Shown here: piece by piece, positions 62,638 to 64,000 of the stretch
Layout of the letters: each line of letters begins with the position of its first letter
How positions within the stretch are numbered: position 1 is the first letter of the stretch
Origin: Polyangium spumosum
GTDB lineage: Bacteria > Myxococcota_A > Polyangia > Polyangiales > Polyangiaceae
Direction: 5' to 3'
Assembly: GCF_009649845.1 (NCBI RefSeq)
Contig: NZ_WJIE01000006.1
Location: 620,001-684,000 of the forward strand
DNA: 64,000 nucleotides
Notes under the pieces: generated by a model
Database searches by the model: none
Told to the model about the DNA's origin: nothing
What the model saw: only the letters and a program-made list of their open reading frames with translations
Position numbers and translations under genes: made by a program

Positions 62638-63753
62638 GTGACGGTGCGGCCTACGAGCGAAGCGCTGCATGAGCGCGTGCGTGCGTTCGTCCTGGGGACC
62701 CTCTCCGGCGCGGAGACAGAGCCCTTCGACGACCTCGCGCTCGCGCTCGCGCGTTTCCAGGCCGCGCACGTGCCCGCCCTCGGTCGCCTCGTCCGCGCGC
62801 GCGGGCTCGACCTCGCGAGCGCGCGTGACGCCTCCGTGATCCCCGCGCTGCCGTGTGACGTCTTCCGGCTCGCGCGTATCGCCGTGCACCCACCCGAGGA
62901 GGACACGCTCGTGTTCCGGACGAGCGGCACGTCGCAGGGCAGGGAGGCGCGCGGGGAGCATCCGTTCCGCACCACGGCGACGTACGAGCTCGTCGCGCTT
63001 CGCTGGGGCGAGCGGATGCTCTGGCCCGATCAGGAAGACCTCGGCGTGCTCGTGCTCGCGCCGTCCGTCGAGGAGGTCTCCGACTCCTCGCTCGGCTTCA
63101 TGCTCGATCGGTTCGCCCGCGAGCTCGGAGGCCCCGCGAGCTTTCACGTGCGCGGCGGCGAGCTCGACATCGAGGGCCTCTCACGCGCCGCGGCCGAGGC
63201 GCGTGCGCGGGGGCGGAGCATGCTCGTGCTCGGCGCGTCGTTCGCCTTCGTGCACCTGCTCGACGGCGCGGGGGCGCGGGATTTGACGCTCCCGCCGGGC
63301 AGCCGCGTGATGCAGACCGGCGGCTTCAAGGGTCGATCGCGCGAGGTCGAGCCGGCCGAGCTCCGGCGCGCGATCGCCGCCACGTTTGGCCTCCCCGAGG
63401 CGCACGTCGTGGGCGAGTACGGCATGACCGAGCTCTCCAGCCAGCTCTACGAGGGCACGCTCGCGGCTGCGCTCGGCGTGCGCGCGCCGGCGCGGCACGG
63501 CGTGTACGTGTCGCCGCCCTGGATGCGCGTGACGGCCGTCGACGCCGCGACCCTCGCGCCGCTCCCGCCGGGCGAGACGGGCATCCTGCGGTTCGTCGAC
63601 CTCGCCAACGTCGACGCGTCCGTGGCGATCCAGACCTCGGACCTCGGGCGCGTGACGGCCGAGGGCGTCGAGCTCTTCGGCCGCGCCCCGGGGGCCACGC
63701 CGCGCGGGTGCTCGCTCGCGATCGACGACGTCCTCGCGCGTGGATCGTCATGA
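62638..63753 (+). CDS. LuxE-like acyl-protein synthetase
   Basis: 371 aa. Adenylate-forming fold of the LuxE/PaaK type: VFRTSGTSQGREARGEHPF is the nucleotide loop, VVGEYGMTELSSQLYEG the A5-like motif, and TGILRFVDLANVDASVAIQTSDLGRV the C-terminal lid. In light-emitting bacteria LuxE activates fatty acid as acyl-AMP and passes it to LuxC. Here no luciferase genes are present. GTG 62638; its stop overlaps the LuxC-like ATG (ATGA). Confidence 0.85.
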   Translation: MTVRPTSEALHERVRAFVLGTLSGAETEPFDDLALALARFQAAHVPALGRLVRARGLDLASARDASVIPALPCDVFRLARIAVHPPEEDTLVFRTSGTSQGREARGEHPFRTTATYELVALRWGERMLWPDQEDLGVLVLAPSVEEVSDSSLGFMLDRFARELGGPASFHVRGGELDIEGLSRAAAEARARGRSMLVLGASFAFVHLLDGAGARDLTLPPGSRVMQTGGFKGRSREVEPAELRRAIAATFGLPEAHVVGEYGMTELSSQLYEGTLAAALGVRAPARHGVYVSPPWMRVTAVDAATLAPLPPGETGILRFVDLANVDASVAIQTSDLGRVTAEGVELFGRAPGATPRGCSLAIDDVLARGSS

Positions 63754-64000
63754 GCGACGGCGCCGAGGCGAGGGCGCGTGTCCTTCGCGTGATCGCCGCG
63801 GGCAGGCGGGTCGAGGATCCGCGTGATCCTCTCGGCGTCGAGGCGCGCGCGCGTTTGCCCGAGACGACCGGGCTCCACCCGAAGGGCGTCGAGCTCGCGC
63901 TCGGCGCGCACCTCGAGACGTCTCCGACCGACGCCGAGATCGACGCGCTCCTCGCGCGCACGGGCGTCGCGCCTCGTTGCCACGTCGTCCTCTCGGCCAA
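63750..64000 (+). CDS. LuxC-like acyl-CoA/acyl-protein reductase (3' end outside window)
   Basis: 83 codons visible. The N-terminal sequence (LPETTGLHPKGVELALGAHLE, DAEIDALLARTGVAPRCHVVLSA) agrees with the beginning of LuxC-type reductases in myxobacteria, with the VVLSA just before the nucleotide-binding fold. LuxC reduces acyl-enzyme from LuxE to aldehyde with NADPH. ATG 63750 overlaps the LuxE-like stop. The catalytic Cys lies beyond the end, so the call rests on position and the short match. Confidence 0.7.
   Translation, partial: MSDGAEARARVLRVIAAGRRVEDPRDPLGVEARARLPETTGLHPKGVELALGAHLETSPTDAEIDALLARTGVAPRCHVVLSA

Overview
The window is a chromosomal segment of a very GC-rich (about 70 % by eye) bacterium, most likely a myxobacterium of the Polyangiales. 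Supporting signs are a MopE/thrombospondin-type-3 surface protein with a MYXO-CTERM-like tail, many lipoproteins, two giant Ser/Thr kinase-ATPase-TPR regulators, IHF paired with a MerR regulator, frequent GTG starts and many 4-bp start/stop overlaps (GTGA or ATGA). I see no rRNA, tRNA, CRISPR array, insertion sequence or prophage. The annotation assigns 54 protein-coding genes, the first and last cut by the window ends.

Layout. 1-2 kb: 3' part of a fused CapK/PaaK-type adenylating enzyme and GT4 glycosyltransferase. 2-5.6 kb: sspB, then livM-livG-livF. 5.7-16 kb: a degenerate receiver protein, the large calcium-binding-type surface protein, a conserved unknown, a cellulose-synthase-like GT2, ihfA-merR, a tail-anchored unknown, ssb and mgtE. 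16-22 kb: a VWA-type lipoprotein behind a regulatory-looking intergenic region, an OmpR-type regulator, a degenerate LytM-like protein, a HEAT-like protein and a methyltransferase. 22-26.8 kb: leuS-lpoB-COG3014-like lipoprotein on the minus strand.

26.9-39 kb, minus strand, is the most unusual part. A tightly coupled operon encodes a ketosynthase fused to a Cys-less chain-length-factor-like half, an acyl carrier protein, a GcvT-fold protein, a ketoreductase, an acyltransferase, a dehydratase and a beta-propeller lipoprotein. It lies directly downstream of a Tat lipoprotein and a giant kinase. This looks like a self-contained type II fatty-acid/polyketide line of unknown product. A second giant kinase of the same architecture lies at 42.4-46.3 kb.

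46.4-49.8 kb: a RegB/RegA-type redox two-component pair, divergent from an outer-membrane-type protein and a YtkA-like lipoprotein. 49.7-55.6 kb: mixed genes (type II thioesterase, nucleotidyltransferase, truncated 3-hydroxyacyl-CoA dehydrogenase, DUF2400, GH-A hydrolase, metallophosphoesterase). 55.6-59.9 kb: an EI24/CysZ-like membrane protein, hemE-hemY and a class II glutamine amidotransferase. 60.2-64 kb: an FHA-GGEEF diguanylate cyclase, then a class III aminotransferase, a LuxE-like acyl-protein synthetase and the start of a LuxC-like acyl reductase, together suggesting a fatty-aldehyde (perhaps fatty-amine) module.
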